DNA of 64,000 bases from Triticum aestivum (GCF_018294505.1 NC_057801.1:847543002-847607001), one strand, 5' to 3'; shown: positions 45,400 through 57,740, counted from the stretch's first letter. Numbers and translations are program-made. Notes: a model not told the origin generated them from the letters alone.

Positions 45400-45407
45400 T
45401 ATAAATA
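45400..45407 (+). promoter_or_regulatory. TATA box of defensin-like gene 2
   Basis: TATAAATA, 64-71 bp upstream of the ATG at 45471. It aligns with TATGAATA at 39167-39174 in the duplicate. Confidence 0.6.
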
Positions 45408-45470
45408 TCACTAGCATTATATGCTTCTCCCCAAAAAAGAAACGAGAAGAAGAAATTTGTTATTGATAGT

Positions 45471-45835
45471 ATGGAGCAGAAACCTATTCTTCTTTGCCTT
45501 ATGGTGCTTCTGCTGCTGGGAAATTGTGCTCATGCTGGTATGAAATCGATCTCCATGTACTTATTTTGCTTTCTCCTGCCGATTATAGTATAGTAACATT
45601 GGCAGTTGAGCGGCATGAATTTCATTAGAACTTCCTTAATTTAAAATTCTTCCAATGATGTATGTTCTTGTATACAGAGAATTGCAAAACTGAAACAGCT
45701 TTTGGGACCACCCTATGCGCATTTTATACTTGCCTGAGCACCTGCATCTCTGTGTGGGGGAATCTTGTGAAAGATGCAGATTGTAAGTCTGTCAGACCTT
45801 ACTATACAATTTGTACTTGTCTCGTATGTGTCTAG
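45471..45835 (+). CDS. Defensin-like (cysteine-rich secreted) peptide 2, two exons, 74 residues
   Basis: Exon 1 (45471-45537, 67 nt) encodes the signal peptide MEQKPILLCLMVLLLLGN. Exon 2 (45678-45835, 158 nt) starts ENCKTETAFGTTLC and ends CTCLVCV with TAG. The intron is 140 nt (GTATGA...TACAG), again phase 1. The eight cysteines of the mature part sit at the same positions as in the other two genes (3, 14, 19, 23, 36, 46, 48 and 51 of exon 2). The flanks (45190-46050) match those of gene 1 (38930-39800), so the two arose by a segmental duplication of roughly 0.85 kb. The signal peptide carries an extra Cys (GNCAHAG). Secretion and a defence or reproductive signalling role are inferred from the class. 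Confidence 0.83.
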
Positions 45836-46059
45836 AATTACACTTTGCCATCATGTCGAACAATGGGCAATGATGTCATCCGGTAATAAAATCTTCTTGT
45901 CAAATGCATTTGAGGATGTATGAGATCACTAAATTTGGATGTTATGATGATTTGATTTTATTCTGTTTTGTGTAGTCTTAGAATCGATGATTTTATGTTT
46001 GTATGGACCCGTGTTCAAAAGTTTATAAACAACCATATATGACCTGAATGAACAAAACT

Positions 46060-46720
46060 TACTATACTGGCACCCTCGCTTGGCAACATCGTTTGACTCG
46101 AGTAAATAGGGAGGCGCCTTCTTATTGATTATACCATGTTCCTCCTAAAATAAAATGAACTCGTTTGATAAATACTGTCCACCACGATCTGACCTAAGCC
46201 TTTTGATTATATTTGATCAAGTCGATTCTATGCTTCTAATTTATAGATTTTAAAGTAATGCAAAACATCCACTTTTGTTTTCAACAGGTATACCACGTAA
46301 TATCTGGTAGAGGCATCTATCAGAATCATGAAATATATTTTCCACCCTTTGTCAAAATACCAGTCATCCCAAAAGATCTGAATGTATAAGTCGTAATGGT
46401 GCCACGTTCCTCGTCTCTGCAGTTGTACGAGACATGCAACTTAGTTTTTCCTGCACACATACTCCACTTAGAACCTTTGACAATGGTGCATTTTGGGATC
46501 AAACACAAATTTTCTATCATGTCATGGAACCAAAGTTAATATGATAAAGTCATGAATGCCAAACATTTGATTCACTTTTATTGCAAACCTGGCTAATAAC
46601 TTTAGTGAAATGGCAATGCTCAAATAAATTAGACCTGTTTGAACTAGTTGCATGCGACCAAGAGCTCGAAACGTCTTGAGGTTCGGTTTGAACGCGTCAA
46701 ACACATTCAATAGGTTCAGG
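46060..46720 (-). pseudogene. Copia integrase remnant
   Basis: On the minus strand, FMILIDASTRYYVVYLLKTK (start of the integrase core, about 46345-46290) is followed in shifted frames by RSDRGGQYLSNEFILF and EEHGIINKK (to about 46070). These are the standard copia integrase motifs with two catalytic Asp. Upstream (46520-46720) an open piece may be the pre-integrase region. Many stops, no LTRs nearby: an old fragment. Confidence 0.72.
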
Positions 46721-46934
46721 ATGGGACATGCCAGCTGTGATGGTGGAGTCTGGGTTACCGCATATATCCCATCAATCCATCGATTCTCATGCTTCAGGGG
46801 ACGTTTTGAAGGAAGATTCGGACCTTAGGTCTGTCTCAAATTTCTACTACTTAACAGATTCAAATTCCTAAATGTGATGACCATTGTACATTCAGACGTG
46901 CTATTCACTTGAAGAGTTTATTACCGAATCACAT

Positions 46935-47268
46935 AATTTTCCATGGTTATATTTCTGAATCTACACATTGCTTTTAGGATGCAATCTACCCACAATTTCC
47001 AGTAGACAGTCATAGCGCGCGGTTAATTATGTGCATGTGGGGCATGTAAAAGAAATGCCACACCACATAGTTTTGTAATAAGATCACACATCATTAAAAC
47101 AAGTCCAAATACAGAAAAAGTCCCAAAGATATTCATGATCTTATTCTACTTTGACTGATAGGAGAAAGTAAACATATCTAGGGACAAGGAGATGTTTTTC
47201 TTACGAACATGAATTAAATTCCACTACACAATTAACATGAGGCCAAGAGGAATAGCTTTCCACTCCGT
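46935..47268 (-). pseudogene. Defensin-like gene, decayed copy
   Basis: Aligns with defensin-like gene 3 (62149-62482) over exon 1, intron, exon 2 and upstream region. The start codon is ACG (minus strand, 47268-47266). The signal-peptide frame hits TAG (GTGTAGTGG). The exon 2 block around TTTTACATGCCCCACATGCA matches TTTTACAAGCCCCAATTGCA of gene 3 and then runs into TAATTAA stops. Same orientation as gene 3, opposite to genes 1 and 2. Confidence 0.7.
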
Positions 47269-47594
47269 AAGGCCAGACATAAATTTCTTATTCCTATTTA
47301 GGCTTGGGGTCCAGAAACATACATGATATTATATTTATGTATTGACTTGTAGCTATAGAATATTTAATCCCATCTCACTCAAATAAGATAAAAAAGATCT
47401 CACCATATCACTCTAACTAATTCACTAAATTTAATTTTATTATGAAAATGGTATCCATTATTTCTCGCTGTACACCACTAATTTTATATATATTCATAAT
47501 TGTGCATCACTAAATGTGATCTGATCAAATATAGTATTTATCATATAATTTGAGTAATGGAGAAACTCCATCTTGATGTACTTTTAGCGGATAC

Positions 47595-48122
47595 ATGCAT
47601 GCGGCGTTCATGACAAGGCTACATGAGAAGGAGATATATATGTTTAATATAGGAGATAGAGGATGTTTACCATGGAAAAAAGGGAAAGAGGATGTGCGCG
47701 TTCATGACAAATCTACAGGCATGCGGCGAACATTAGCCCATGGCGCTCACAACCCTAAAAAAAAGCACAGGCCGCTCACTTTGTTTCGCAAGTCCTTGAC
47801 TATAGCTCAGTTAGATTCAGCTTGCTATCTCCATGATTATGCATGCAACGTTTTCAAATCCATAAAACTGACAAAAACTGCACTTCCAAACACGGAAGTT
47901 CTGCTGAAACTGAGAAAATTGCGCTTTAACTAAACTATTCATTGTGCATGCTTTGGAATACTGATGTTTTGAATTACCATGGTTTAAGTCGTCGGCAGAG
48001 ACACACAGTTCCATGACATCCTCGCCATGCACAACCAACGGAATGGAGCAGGAGTTCAACGAATCACCCAAGCCATCGCCGAGCTCCCCGCTTTTGGTGA
48101 AAGCCGCCGCATATGACTATGA
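47595..48122. other. Unassigned, with a possible minus-strand exon
   Basis: A plus frame at 47595-47933 (112 codons) is unrecognised. On the minus strand, about 48110-47976 reads AAFTKSGELGDGLGDSLNSC and VVHGEDVMELCVSADDLNHG and ends at a good donor (CATG|GTAATTC). It could be an exon of a captured gene of unknown identity. Confidence 0.3.
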
Positions 48123-48123
48123 C

Positions 48124-48170
48124 CAGGGCCGGTCCTGAAATTTTGGGGGCCCGGGGCGAAATAAATTTCA
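48124..48170 (+). repeat. hAT-like transposon terminus
   Basis: CAGGGCCGGTCCTGAAATTT followed by GGGGGCCCGGGGCGAA is a terminal sequence I recall from grass hAT elements. The opposite terminus was not found, so only an end fragment is claimed. Confidence 0.45.
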
Positions 48171-48449
48171 GGGCCTTTAATATGAACTTATAGTAATAAT
48201 AATGAATACTTATAAAGCCCACACGTTCGCTCCAATGCCCCCATCGCGCGACGTGATCTACCGCGTTGCGCGAGCGTGATCCTCTTGTTAGAGTATCTTG
48301 CTCGAACGTTAAAAGCTGTTTAGGAGTGATATGAGTGAAAAAAATTGATGAGCAACTATACTAGCATGTGGTCCTTCCAACGACTAAAATCTTTTGAGTT
48401 AGTTGAAGCTATAAGATTTTCTAGGACGTGTTTAGCGCTCCACTTAGCA

Positions 48450-49714
48450 CCCGTCACCCTCCACCCCCACTACGATGCCACGCTATGACCGTCGCGGAGG
48501 CGGAGGAGCTCGCGTGGTTCGGCCTCATTGCCCCCGCAGATATGAGGCTGCTGAGGGGCTGACATCTTAGGCTCGGCAGCATTCTTGTGGTATCACCTAC
48601 CCCTGGGTCGGTACCCCCGCAATGCGGCGGGCCAACACTGTGTTCTGAGTACGTATGGTGCCGGAGGCAAGGGTACTGCAGGCGTATGCTTAGGACAGAC
48701 CATACTAAGATGGCATCCTCGCCGAGCCACAAGAGGATTTGCTCACCCGATACAATGACTAGTGTGCTGCAACGCCACAGCCGGGCTCCGCGGCACACGT
48801 TATGGATCGGGTGCAACCTCGGGGGCGTGCTGGCCGCGAACAACCGGCAGAACGACATGCACCAGGGCATGCATGGCATCTACCACGGTGTGCAGGTCGG
48901 CATTCTCAAGGGCCACATGCCATAGCGTCAAGCGGTGCCATCATCAAGCCGGTGCCTTCCTTGCTGGCGGTAGGAGGTGGCCTCTGTGTCCTGAGGCCAA
49001 TGCCAGAGTGGGGCTACACGTCATTGAAGCAGAAGCCGGACCTGCCGCCCATGTTGGCGGACTATAAGGCCCTTCCCAATGCTCCAAGGTGTACTGGTTC
49101 TAAGGGTGCCACATAGGCAAAACAAATATGTGGTAGATCAATTAAAGAGGAGAGAGATCATTATGGAGACCTTAGATGGAAACGATGCTAAGCGCGTGAA
49201 CCTATGAAAAATGCCTACCAACCAATGCATGAAGGAGTTTAAGTGTTAAACAATTAAATGAGAGAAGCTTAGCTACAAAAGCTAAGCACCTATGCATTGG
49301 GAAGATTAGTTGCTAAGGTTTTTAGTGCACATATCACCACACTGAAGCACCAATGCATTGGAAGAGGCCTAAGGTAGAGGCTGAGGATAGCGACTCGGAG
49401 GACGAGACAGGGGTCCATCCTGCCATTTGCTCGTCGGTGGACGATGTTGCCATTAACCTGGATGCCGAGAAGGAGGAGGAGGACGACTACATCTCCCTCT
49501 TCGGCAGCAACGTGGACGACGGGGATGAGGAGTAGGACACATAGATGACATGGGCAATGTGTCCAACATGGACTAGGCTTAGAATTTATATTTCAAATTT
49601 TGTTCAAAGTTTTGTAAAATCCTGATTGAATGAAATTTGAAATGTGTGACCTAACTTGTTTGATATTCTAATGAATGGCATGTGTCCTCGTGGTGTTCTA
49701 ATTTTTTATAAGTG
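48450..49714. other. Unrecognised low-copy-looking region
   Basis: GC-rich 48450-49100 is open in several frames (for example 48587-48925 with IGCNLGGVLAANNRQNDMHQ, and 48802-49116), but I cannot assign a family or choose a frame. 49353-49535 encodes a 60-residue acidic tail (DSDSEDE, AEKEEEDDYISLFG). A MITE-like stretch with inverted AGCTTAGCTACAAAAGCTAAGC lies at about 49266-49288. Possibly captured gene pieces. Confidence 0.3.
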
Positions 49715-49992
49715 CTAAGAGAATGCCCGTGAATTCCAGCGGGATATAAATATTTTTGTATGTTAACTTGTAATTTATCCGCCCATACAAATGTGATTGC
49801 CTCAATAAATGTTTATTAAATCCCGCCTGTTATTTTCCTTATATTGTGATGAGAAGTTTGGTAAGTAAATTAATGTGAAATTGGTTTAGAAGGTTAAATT
49901 AAGGTTATTGATTATCATATAGGGAAGGATAGACGAAGGGTAGTCGAATGAAAAGAGAAACAGAGAGCTGTACATTCTTTTTAAGTAGTAGA
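49715..49992 (-). mobile_element. Mini-Helitron (about 280 bp, non-autonomous)
   Basis: On the minus strand it starts A|TCTACTACTTAAAAAGAATG at 49992. It ends with a weak hairpin, CCCGCTGGAATTCACGGG, then CATTCTCTTAG at 49715. Start motif, hairpin position and overall form fit short grass Helitrons. The terminal CTTAG deviates from CTRR, so it is old. Confidence 0.5.
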
Positions 49993-51640
49993 TGAGATAG
50001 AGAAGAGAAGAGATAGAGATTGCTAAAAAAAGCATTAATATTTTTTGGCCAAAATACTGAAAACCCACAAAAATATTCCGTTAGGCCACACATGCCCGTG
50101 GTGTAATCGGCCCATCGCCCAATCAAGGTCACTAGCTAGGGGCGGCAAGGGACATGTAGCTATCTCCCAGCACGGTCCGGTAAGTGGAGGTATTCTACCA
50201 TGCTGTCTAGATGTAATGATTCTCCATGTCGGCCTTGTCGGCGGCAACCCATCCTACTTGGATCTAGGCCAAGATTTTGGCTGTGACAAGGAAGTTCACA
50301 TCACAATCATAGTACATCGAGGCCTCGTCCCATGCTTCCCACATGCCATCGCTATCTTTCTTGGCCTTTTCGCGGGTAGTCCATCCTGCTTGGATCTCCG
50401 CAAATATGTCGGCCGCGACGCAAATGGTGTCATGTTTCTAGTAGCCGGTGAACTTCCTTTTATTGTGTGAGGCCACCCTTTTTAGCTCCTCATGTGTTTC
50501 ATTAGCCTCAACATTTGTCGCAGATTATATGGTGGTGCGGGGGCCAAGGACGATGTACTCGACGTGTCGGGTGGCTATCTGTTCCTTACCTATGAGTTTG
50601 CAGAGACGTGGCATGGCACGACATCAATATGCTGGAGAGGGTGAGGATTGGAGTAAGTAGAGAGAGGCATATTAGTAAGTGGCCTTCATAGCATGAAGCG
50701 CATGGGTTGGGCGAACACGCGTAATGTGATGCCAAGGCATGTGCGGGCCGCATGTCGCGTGTTGCCATGGCGCGTTCAGTCATCGAGAACCTATGAGGTC
50801 GGTGTTTCCGGCTACCAGTCGTGTTATCTCAACATGAAACCCTGCGTGAGTGGTATTGCATATTACAATGATGCGCGCAGTTGTTGAGAGCGAACGCACC
50901 CATTCAGCGTTGCATGCAGCTAGTTGCACTTCTCCTTGAGAAACCCTATGCGGGCAGCATTGTGTATGGTAAGTCAAGCAGTCTCATGTCGATAACGACC
51001 ATGCACATGTGTCATTTATAGGGCACACGCAGATACCGGACTGGGCACATGGCTGCTTGCATCAAGGGGTGCGTGTCTCCATTTGAATAGTGACGCATGA
51101 GTGGTACATGCGGCATGCAACTCGCCATCCAAACCGAATTGCATGCATGCGTACAAGCTTCTCTCTCATGCCATCAAACATAGTTTCAACATCATACTTG
51201 TCGTCAGTGGGAGTGGCCACCAAGGGGCAGCGATGCGACATCCTTAGCACGGCATGATGACTCATCCCCCACGTAGCGGGGCAGCAATGGGAATTGGATA
51301 GCTATTGACGGCGCCATGACAGGCTCAGGGGGTTGGAAGAGCTTTTGAGGGAGAGCGCGAGGAGAGATACTTGATGAATGTGAGTCCTCTCCTGATCTTT
51401 TTGGGCACTGTATCATTAGTATTGACTAAATTAACTTCATGTTGCCACTTTTTCATGTCATAATTTGTTTGTGATACTTTGCAAATACTTAGAAATTTGT
51501 TCCTTGTAAAGAACTTTATAAAGCAAAGAACAAACAAACAAATGTTCATAACTTGAATTTTTTTCAGAAGTTATATGGGTGGGTTATACCATTTATATGA
51601 AAAATATCAATAAATGCATAGAATAGCTTACATGTCTTAA
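49993..51640. other. No recognisable gene
   Basis: A plus frame at 50045-50470 (141 codons) contains two similar halves (GGNPSYLDLGQDFGCD and AGSPSCLDLRKYVGRD), suggesting an internal duplication of about 120 bp. The protein is unrecognised. 50600-51400 is rich in GCATG and CATGC words with no coding signal I trust. Confidence 0.4.
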
Positions 51641-51642
51641 AG

Positions 51643-52330
51643 TAGATGTGAACAATATATAAATTTTAAATACCCCCTACCACATGGTATGGATCAGGAT
51701 TAATAAGTACGGAGTATGTTTGGATATATGTCGTTGTAAGGGGGGTCACAAGTTGTGGCAGTTATTGGCTATCGGCAAAAAGTACACAGGATGTCAATCT
51801 TTGACATGACAACCAACAACACGACCTAGCATTTCTAAGCAGTCATGACACTGTACCTGATCCATGTATTATTGAAGTTACAAGCAAAAACATGGAAATT
51901 ATGCATCACAGACCTCTAAGATTCTCCTTGAACATGTGAGGAACATGCTACTACATCAACAAACTATAAAGCAGAGTACCACTAAACATATGTCCAGTTC
52001 AGAGAGAAAATTTGAACCATCCGGATATGACCCCATGCATAATTTAAAAAAGTTTTCATTGATTACTAAATGTGTATTTTACTGATTTATATCAAAAAGG
52101 CAAAAATCCAGAGCAAAACTTAATAGTGTAAAAGGAGATGTAAAGAAACATAAATTTTAAAATCCTCTCTATCATGTGCTATGAAACATGATTAAAAGGT
52201 ATGGAGTACATTTGGACTGTTATTGTTGCAAGGTAGTCACAAGGTGCGTTTCTTATCAGCTATTGGAAAAAAGCACGTACGATGACAAACTACTAAATTA
52301 TAATAAGAACACGACCTAACATTTTATACA
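51643..52330. repeat. Diverged direct duplication
   Basis: 51643-51834 and 52134-52330 share order and wording: TATAAATTTTAA, then a GGAGTA stretch, AAGG-GTCACAAG, TTATTGGCTATCGGCAAAAA against TTATCAGCTATTGGAAAAAA, and both end ACACGACCTAGCATTT / ACACGACCTAACATTT. Spacing is about 490 bp. Possibly two degenerate copies of one repeat. Confidence 0.6.
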
Positions 52331-52404
52331 AATCCAGAACCGTTTCCTAAGAAGCGATCTCAGGCCAGGGAAAAACTTGTACCGCCAGGAACTTAATTTT
52401 TTGT

Positions 52405-52524
52405 GACGGTGCTTCTGTGACGGACCGGGTGACGGTCGAAAACCGTTAGTAGCATATTTTTTGCGACAAAAATTGGTATACGTGATAGCAGTGGCATACC
52501 ACAAAGAAACATTCATTTGTAGTG
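52405..52524 (-). repeat. CACTA-type terminus remnant
   Basis: Read on the minus strand from 52524 it begins CACTACAAATGAATG. It contains repeated GACGGTC/GTCACCCGGTCCGTCAC motifs, the form of a CACTA end with subterminal repeats. It differs from the CACTAGTAG family found elsewhere in the window. The other end was not found. Confidence 0.5.
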
Positions 52525-54194
52525 TATTAACATGCGCAATTTTGCCATATGGAACTCAGTCTTACATATGAACTGTTCATATGGAATTCAATCTTACATG
52601 TGAATGCTCAATGCAAAAATTGTAATCGGACTTTAAGGATGTATTTTCTACTTTGATCCAGGTTATGTGTTCTAGACAGGAATAATAAGTACCTATGTAA
52701 GGTTGGCTCGTGGTATTGGCAACTTGTTCGACCGATGCAATTCTAACACTCTTTGTTCCAACTATGAGCTCGGTGATGATGCAATTTCTGACAAATGCTG
52801 TCGGAAGAGAGAAAAAAAACTTTAGGTGTCCTCCACTGTTACAACTTTATTAGGAAGTGGGTTAGATCCTCAAGCAAATTTTCTGCCAGATGTAAAATCT
52901 AATAGATAACGAAATATGATCGTTACATAAATGTTTAAGCTGGAATTGTTGAACATCCACTCCCTTCTATTTGAATGGTGTAAATAAGTAAAATCTACTT
53001 TGCAAGCTATCTATATATATATATGACATGGAGCAATGACGTGATGACAAAGAAAACATTTGGGATGAAATAAAAGCATGTTAATGCAACATATGGAAAG
53101 ATTGTTTCATGCACAGCTATAATACCCTGAGTCCACGGTTGTAGTTGGCAGGTTACATGCGCATGATTGCTCTAGATGGATAGACATCAGGCAAACATAA
53201 ATTTTGCAACGACCTTTCAAACACATTATTTGGAACACAGTTTTTAAAATCTCTTTTTCACATCTGTTATTTTTTAAACAAACTAACGAACAGAAAGATC
53301 TGACGAAGAATATAGTTATTTTATGGAAAATAGTAGTCCAGCACACACCACAGGTACAGTGAAGCATAGCCATGATGCATGCTCCTAATACTTGATTTTC
53401 AATTCCATCAATAAACAGGAGCAGAGACAAACTAGTAAATATATTGAGGAGTACCTTTTGTGAGTGTCAACTGCCAATCAGATAAATGGACCTGGATGAT
53501 GTCGTTGCTGAACCGCCGGGCTGCCATGCAATGCTTCGTCAGCAAAAAGGACATCAATCCTAGCAAAGGTCGTGGACTAAATATATTCTTCTCTCTATCA
53601 GCTAGTTGTCCTTGCTTCCGTCTCTTGTACCTCCTAGTAAATTGGACATAGCTCTTGCAATCTGGCACTTGTCGCCAATACACAGGGGTGTACACCTGGC
53701 AGTGCAACATAATCGCCACCAGCAGACTCCACCACGGGGCTGTTAGCACTGAGAGCCCCGTAGGTTGCTGCACCGGTAAGGTAATCTATGCTGAATCACA
53801 ATGGTTGCACGTCACTCGCCGCGATGGCACAGTGGTGCAATTTTGATTATTTCCGCCCCGACGAGCATCCTTTCTAACGTGCACTTGAACTCTTAAAAAA
53901 TACCTACATATAAGAGAAAAGAGTAGGAAAGCAGGCTCGATTGCCCTGGACATACCGTTTACGTCGAACTTGCACTCCGAATCTACCAAAAACAATATCC
54001 AGCTTTATACCGTATTGTTCACGATACGAATGATACACTTGCGTAGGAGCTCATTTATTTGCCCCCTTACGACATTGCGAAATCCGTTATCCCGATTGGT
54101 TTCGATTAATCTGACAATGTTTCTCGTTGGAACCTAACTACATCTGGGTCCTTCACAGTCGACTGTATGTACCATGCACTGATGCAATCAGTGG
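52525..54194. other. Mostly unassigned; GC-richer exon-like patch at 53432-53995
   Basis: On the minus strand, 53432-53773 is open for 113 codons (VYWRQVPDCKSYVQFTRRYK) and 53786-53995 for 69. Neither is recognised and no splice link between them is convincing. The remaining sequence is AT-rich without coding signal. Confidence 0.3.
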
Positions 54195-54760
54195 TCCCCG
54201 TGGATGTTAACATGAAATTTTGGAAGTCGAAGATTTCACTAAAAGTTAAAATTTTGATGTGGTATCTTCGGATGGATTTGTGCTAACAAAAGACAAACTT
54301 GCCTATCGCAACTGGCAAGGAAGCAAAAAGTATAGCTTTTGGACTCATGACGAGACAATCAAACACTTTTTTTCAGTGCAAGTTTGTGTGTTCTACACGG
54401 TTAGTCATCCAAATAGCATCCAATGTGTACCCGCCCACAAGTGTTGCCCATATTTCTAGTCATTGGTTGGACGCTATTTCAAATAGGTTCAAACGCTAAT
54501 AAGGGTCAGGGTGTATGCCTTACTATGGTCGTTGTGGCTGTGTATAAATGATTTGATTTTCAATTATAAAAACTCTACTCCATTGCTGCTAATTTTTCGT
54601 TGTACGCTCAACGTAGTATCAACCATTATTCAAGGTGGTGTGTATGCGGCTCAAGCGGGTGGCCAGGGAGATTCTCACCCAACATGTGTGGGAGCATTAT
54701 ATCCGGATCGGTCCACCACCTCCTTACACATACGCATAGTGTTGGTCTTTGACGACATTG
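54195..54760 (+). pseudogene. Non-LTR retrotransposon (LINE) zinc-binding RT domain remnant
   Basis: Forward frames read KFWKSKISLKVKILMWYLRM, LTKDKLAYRNWQGSKK and, further on, LLWSLWLCINDLIFNYKNST. This is the zf-RVT region that follows reverse transcriptase in plant LINEs (W-x-K-x-P-x-K-x-F-W-x-L and R-x-W-x-G pattern). Cysteines of the finger are partly lost (HDETIKHFFSVQVCVF), and frames shift at about 54400 and 54500. 5'- and 3'-truncated fragment. Confidence 0.7.
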
Positions 54761-54939
54761 CTCATGCCAATATGTTATTTTTTTTACATTTTTCATATTG
54801 TGCGCAATTGGTTGTGTGCATCCTATCTATGTAGAGGTCGGGTATTACTCATTACGCTTTTAAATCCGCTTGATGCTACATTTTAAGTTAATAGAAGCGC
54901 CCTTTACCAAAAAATCTATCAAATACGAAAATAAAAATA

Positions 54940-55860
54940 TCTCATGAGATCGTTGGAGAGAAAAGAGGCATGTAGGAGAAAAGTTGGCACGAATTGACCA
55001 GTAGATGCATGTATACAATTTTTTTTCATGGTAATAGGTGTCTCATTCATATCATAAAGATTAAAGTATAAATAACGTAAAGGCCCATATGACAAAACTA
55101 ACAAGACAGCTGAACAAATCTGAGTTTGACACCAACACCCGTCACCTGCCTCTGGCACCATCACAACATCCATAGAAGGAAAAAAATTACGGATCACGTG
55201 CTCACACGAGCTCGACACGGCTCCATCTCTTATATGTAGCTTTACGGACCTCCAAGGTGGCTCACCAAAAGTGAAGCCATTGTCGTTGAACGAATCAGAC
55301 CGAGGCAACACCCCAGATACGCCGTCGAACTCCAGATTTGGCACCCTACAATGACTAAGACGCAGAAGAAGGAAACCATACCTGCCATCCATCAACCACG
55401 TACCTAGCACACGTTCCATCTTCCAAGCTTCTGCATTCGCTCATGAACTACCTCCAAAGCTCCACACGACATTGGAGCAGACGTCGTCATAGCGGAGGAG
55501 TCCGAGGAGACATGTCCACCACAAGGATACTGCCGCCGGCACGACATCCCCACTTTAACAGACTGTTTCCCAAATCCATCACTAACCAAAGAGATGATGG
55601 CCTCGCCGGAGATGAATTCAAAACATCTTTAGTCAGCACCGTCGTAACGTCGCCGAAACCAAGATGTCCAATGATCGAAAAACCTAAGCTACTAAAGGCC
55701 TAGAACCTAAAGCTAAAATGATCCGCACGCGTGGGATCCGGTGGCCCCCCTCACCACCGACGACTAAGAGGTCGCCGGTGGAGAGGAGCCGCCGGAAGGG
55801 TTGACTCTCTTGGCGGCGGCTAGGGCTTATACACCGTCCACTTCAACTGTAACAAAGAAA
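54940..55860 (-). repeat. Unclassified repeat, possibly a LINE-related 3' part
   Basis: A moderately GC-rich block with a 166-codon minus-strand frame (54919-55419, RYGFLLLRLSHCRVPNLEFD) and short frames further right, ending with an A-rich ATTACCATGAAAAAAAATTG stretch on the minus strand at about 55025. The polarity and A-rich end suggest a retroposed sequence. No domain was recognised. Confidence 0.35.
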
Positions 55861-57740
55861 AATACATTAGATCATGCGAGAGAGAAAAGGTGAAGGAGGA
55901 AATCGAGCCATGGCGGCAGCGCCTAGAGGCTTGAGACGATGAGGACCACATCATCGTAACATGGAGACACATAGAAGAGAGTGGTCGGGCAGATAAAATT
56001 ATGTTTCTACATGAGATCGGGCAGAGATTGACAATTAGGAGGCGCCCCTTATTTTTTGGTCTAATAACTAATAGAGTCCAATGATGAAAGTATTATGTGA
56101 GTTCCCTGCAAAACAAAGAAGATTGCATGGGTGAATCTACAATATAATAATTTGGTGCCACCAGAAAAATGGCTGCTATTTCTAGTTAACGTAGAAATTT
56201 CAATATAATTAGTACAAAATCTAACCCTAATAATAAGGTCAACGCTAGGCGCCGGCGCGCCGGCCCAAATTTGGGCCGGTCGGGCCCTTGCCGTTTGATT
56301 AAACACCGCACAACCGTCGATGGGCGTAGTTCCCCATCGTCTTTCTCACCACTTCGTTCCCCCACCCATCGTTCCCCGCGAGTAGGGGAAAATTTTCCCT
56401 GGCCCTGTCAAATTGACCTGCCATGCACACCCCCATGCACCGTGGGTTGTCGTCAATCGCGACCACATGCCCGCCCGCCCGCCCACTATGCAGGTCGCTG
56501 CCCCCACCGTGGGTCGGAGTTTGCCGTCTCCACTTCCGCTCCCCCCCCCCATCGTTTCCTACGTGGCCATGTCCTACACCCCTGCACCTCCTCCTCCCTC
56601 CTATCCTCGCATGCTTCTACTGTAGCACCGGCCAACTCGCCAACGGCAGCCCTGCGACTCCCCCAAGGTCGCAGCTCAAAACATGGTGGAAGCAAAAACA
56701 ATGACTGGATCCAGCAAAAAAAGTACAGGGTGGAAGCAAAAATCTAGAGCTGTTTCTAGTAGAAAAAGATGATGGTAGCAAAATTTTGGCTGGATCCAGC
56801 TTCCGGTGATGCCCGTGGTAGCACTCCGGTGGCAAGTTGCAGCATCTCTACGTCCCTCCTCCCAAATCGAAAAAGCTCCAACTGCGTGTGTCGTAGCATC
56901 CCGGTGGCTGGTTCCAGCTCTCAGTGGTGCCCGTTGTATCATCCTTGGCGCCGGTTGCAGCATCCTTGCATCGTCGCTCGTGGTTCGCCTGGCTGCTCGA
57001 TTACAACTTCTGTTGTCGCCGGTCGTAGCTTTTTAGCTCACTGGTAGAAGCTTTCAGCTCGCTAGTTGTAACATTGGTTGTCGCTGGCGGGGTCGGCATG
57101 GCCGCTCGATTGCAGCTTTCGCCATTGCTGGCCGTACCTTTTTAGCACGCCGGTAGAAGCTTTCAGCTCCGCCATTTGCAACATCGAGGAGTCGCCGGCG
57201 TGGTCGCGCACCTGCTATTTGAGCTTCTAGCTCCACCAGTTGCAGAACCTTCTCCTCTCCCCAGCCTCGCATCTCATCTCGGAGTTGTCTCCAAAGTACC
57301 GCTCCCCTGCTCCAATCTGCAGCGCCGCCACCCCTTCAGTTCGCCGGACGCAGCTCAGGACGGCCTTCACCTGCAGCGAAAAAAAACTTGTGCTCCGGCA
57401 TGGAAGGTGGAAGGAAGAAGAAGATAGAGGAAGGAAGGGGAACGAGTGGAGGAGAGCAAACATGCAGTGCGAATGCTGGAAGAGATAAGGCATTTGGAGA
57501 AGAAAAAAGTGGTGCCTGGCCACACCATGTGTTTCGCCCGCTCGTGCGTCCGGCGTAATGTTTCGGTCGGCGCACCGGGTGGAAACGTTTCCCTAATCAT
57601 AAAGCAGCTAACGCTTCTGGTCGTCCGTCATAAAATTGCCCCTGAAGTTTCCCTAAATTACCCACTATGCCACAAGAAAACGATTCATTGTTTTTTTCAA
57701 AAACGCCTCCAGACTTTTTTTTTGTGCGTGTCATCCAGAC
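55861..57740. repeat. Unclassified GC-rich repeat with a 109-bp tandem repeat
   Basis: Open frames on both strands are overlapping and unrecognised. CTCGATT at 56996 and 57105 starts two units of 109 bp that share GTAGCTTTTTAGCTC / GTACCTTTTTAGCAC and GGTAGAAGCTTTCAGCTC. Looser 'GGTTGCAGCATC' units extend left to about 56780. A palindromic GGCGCCGGCGCGCCGG stretch lies at about 56249. It looks like satellite-like filler of a larger transposon, not a gene. Confidence 0.5.

Noticed and set aside
54919..55419. 166-codon minus-strand ORF as a real gene
   Set aside because: There is no recognisable domain and no promoter. The A-rich tail and surrounding LINE-like debris favour a retroposed repeat.
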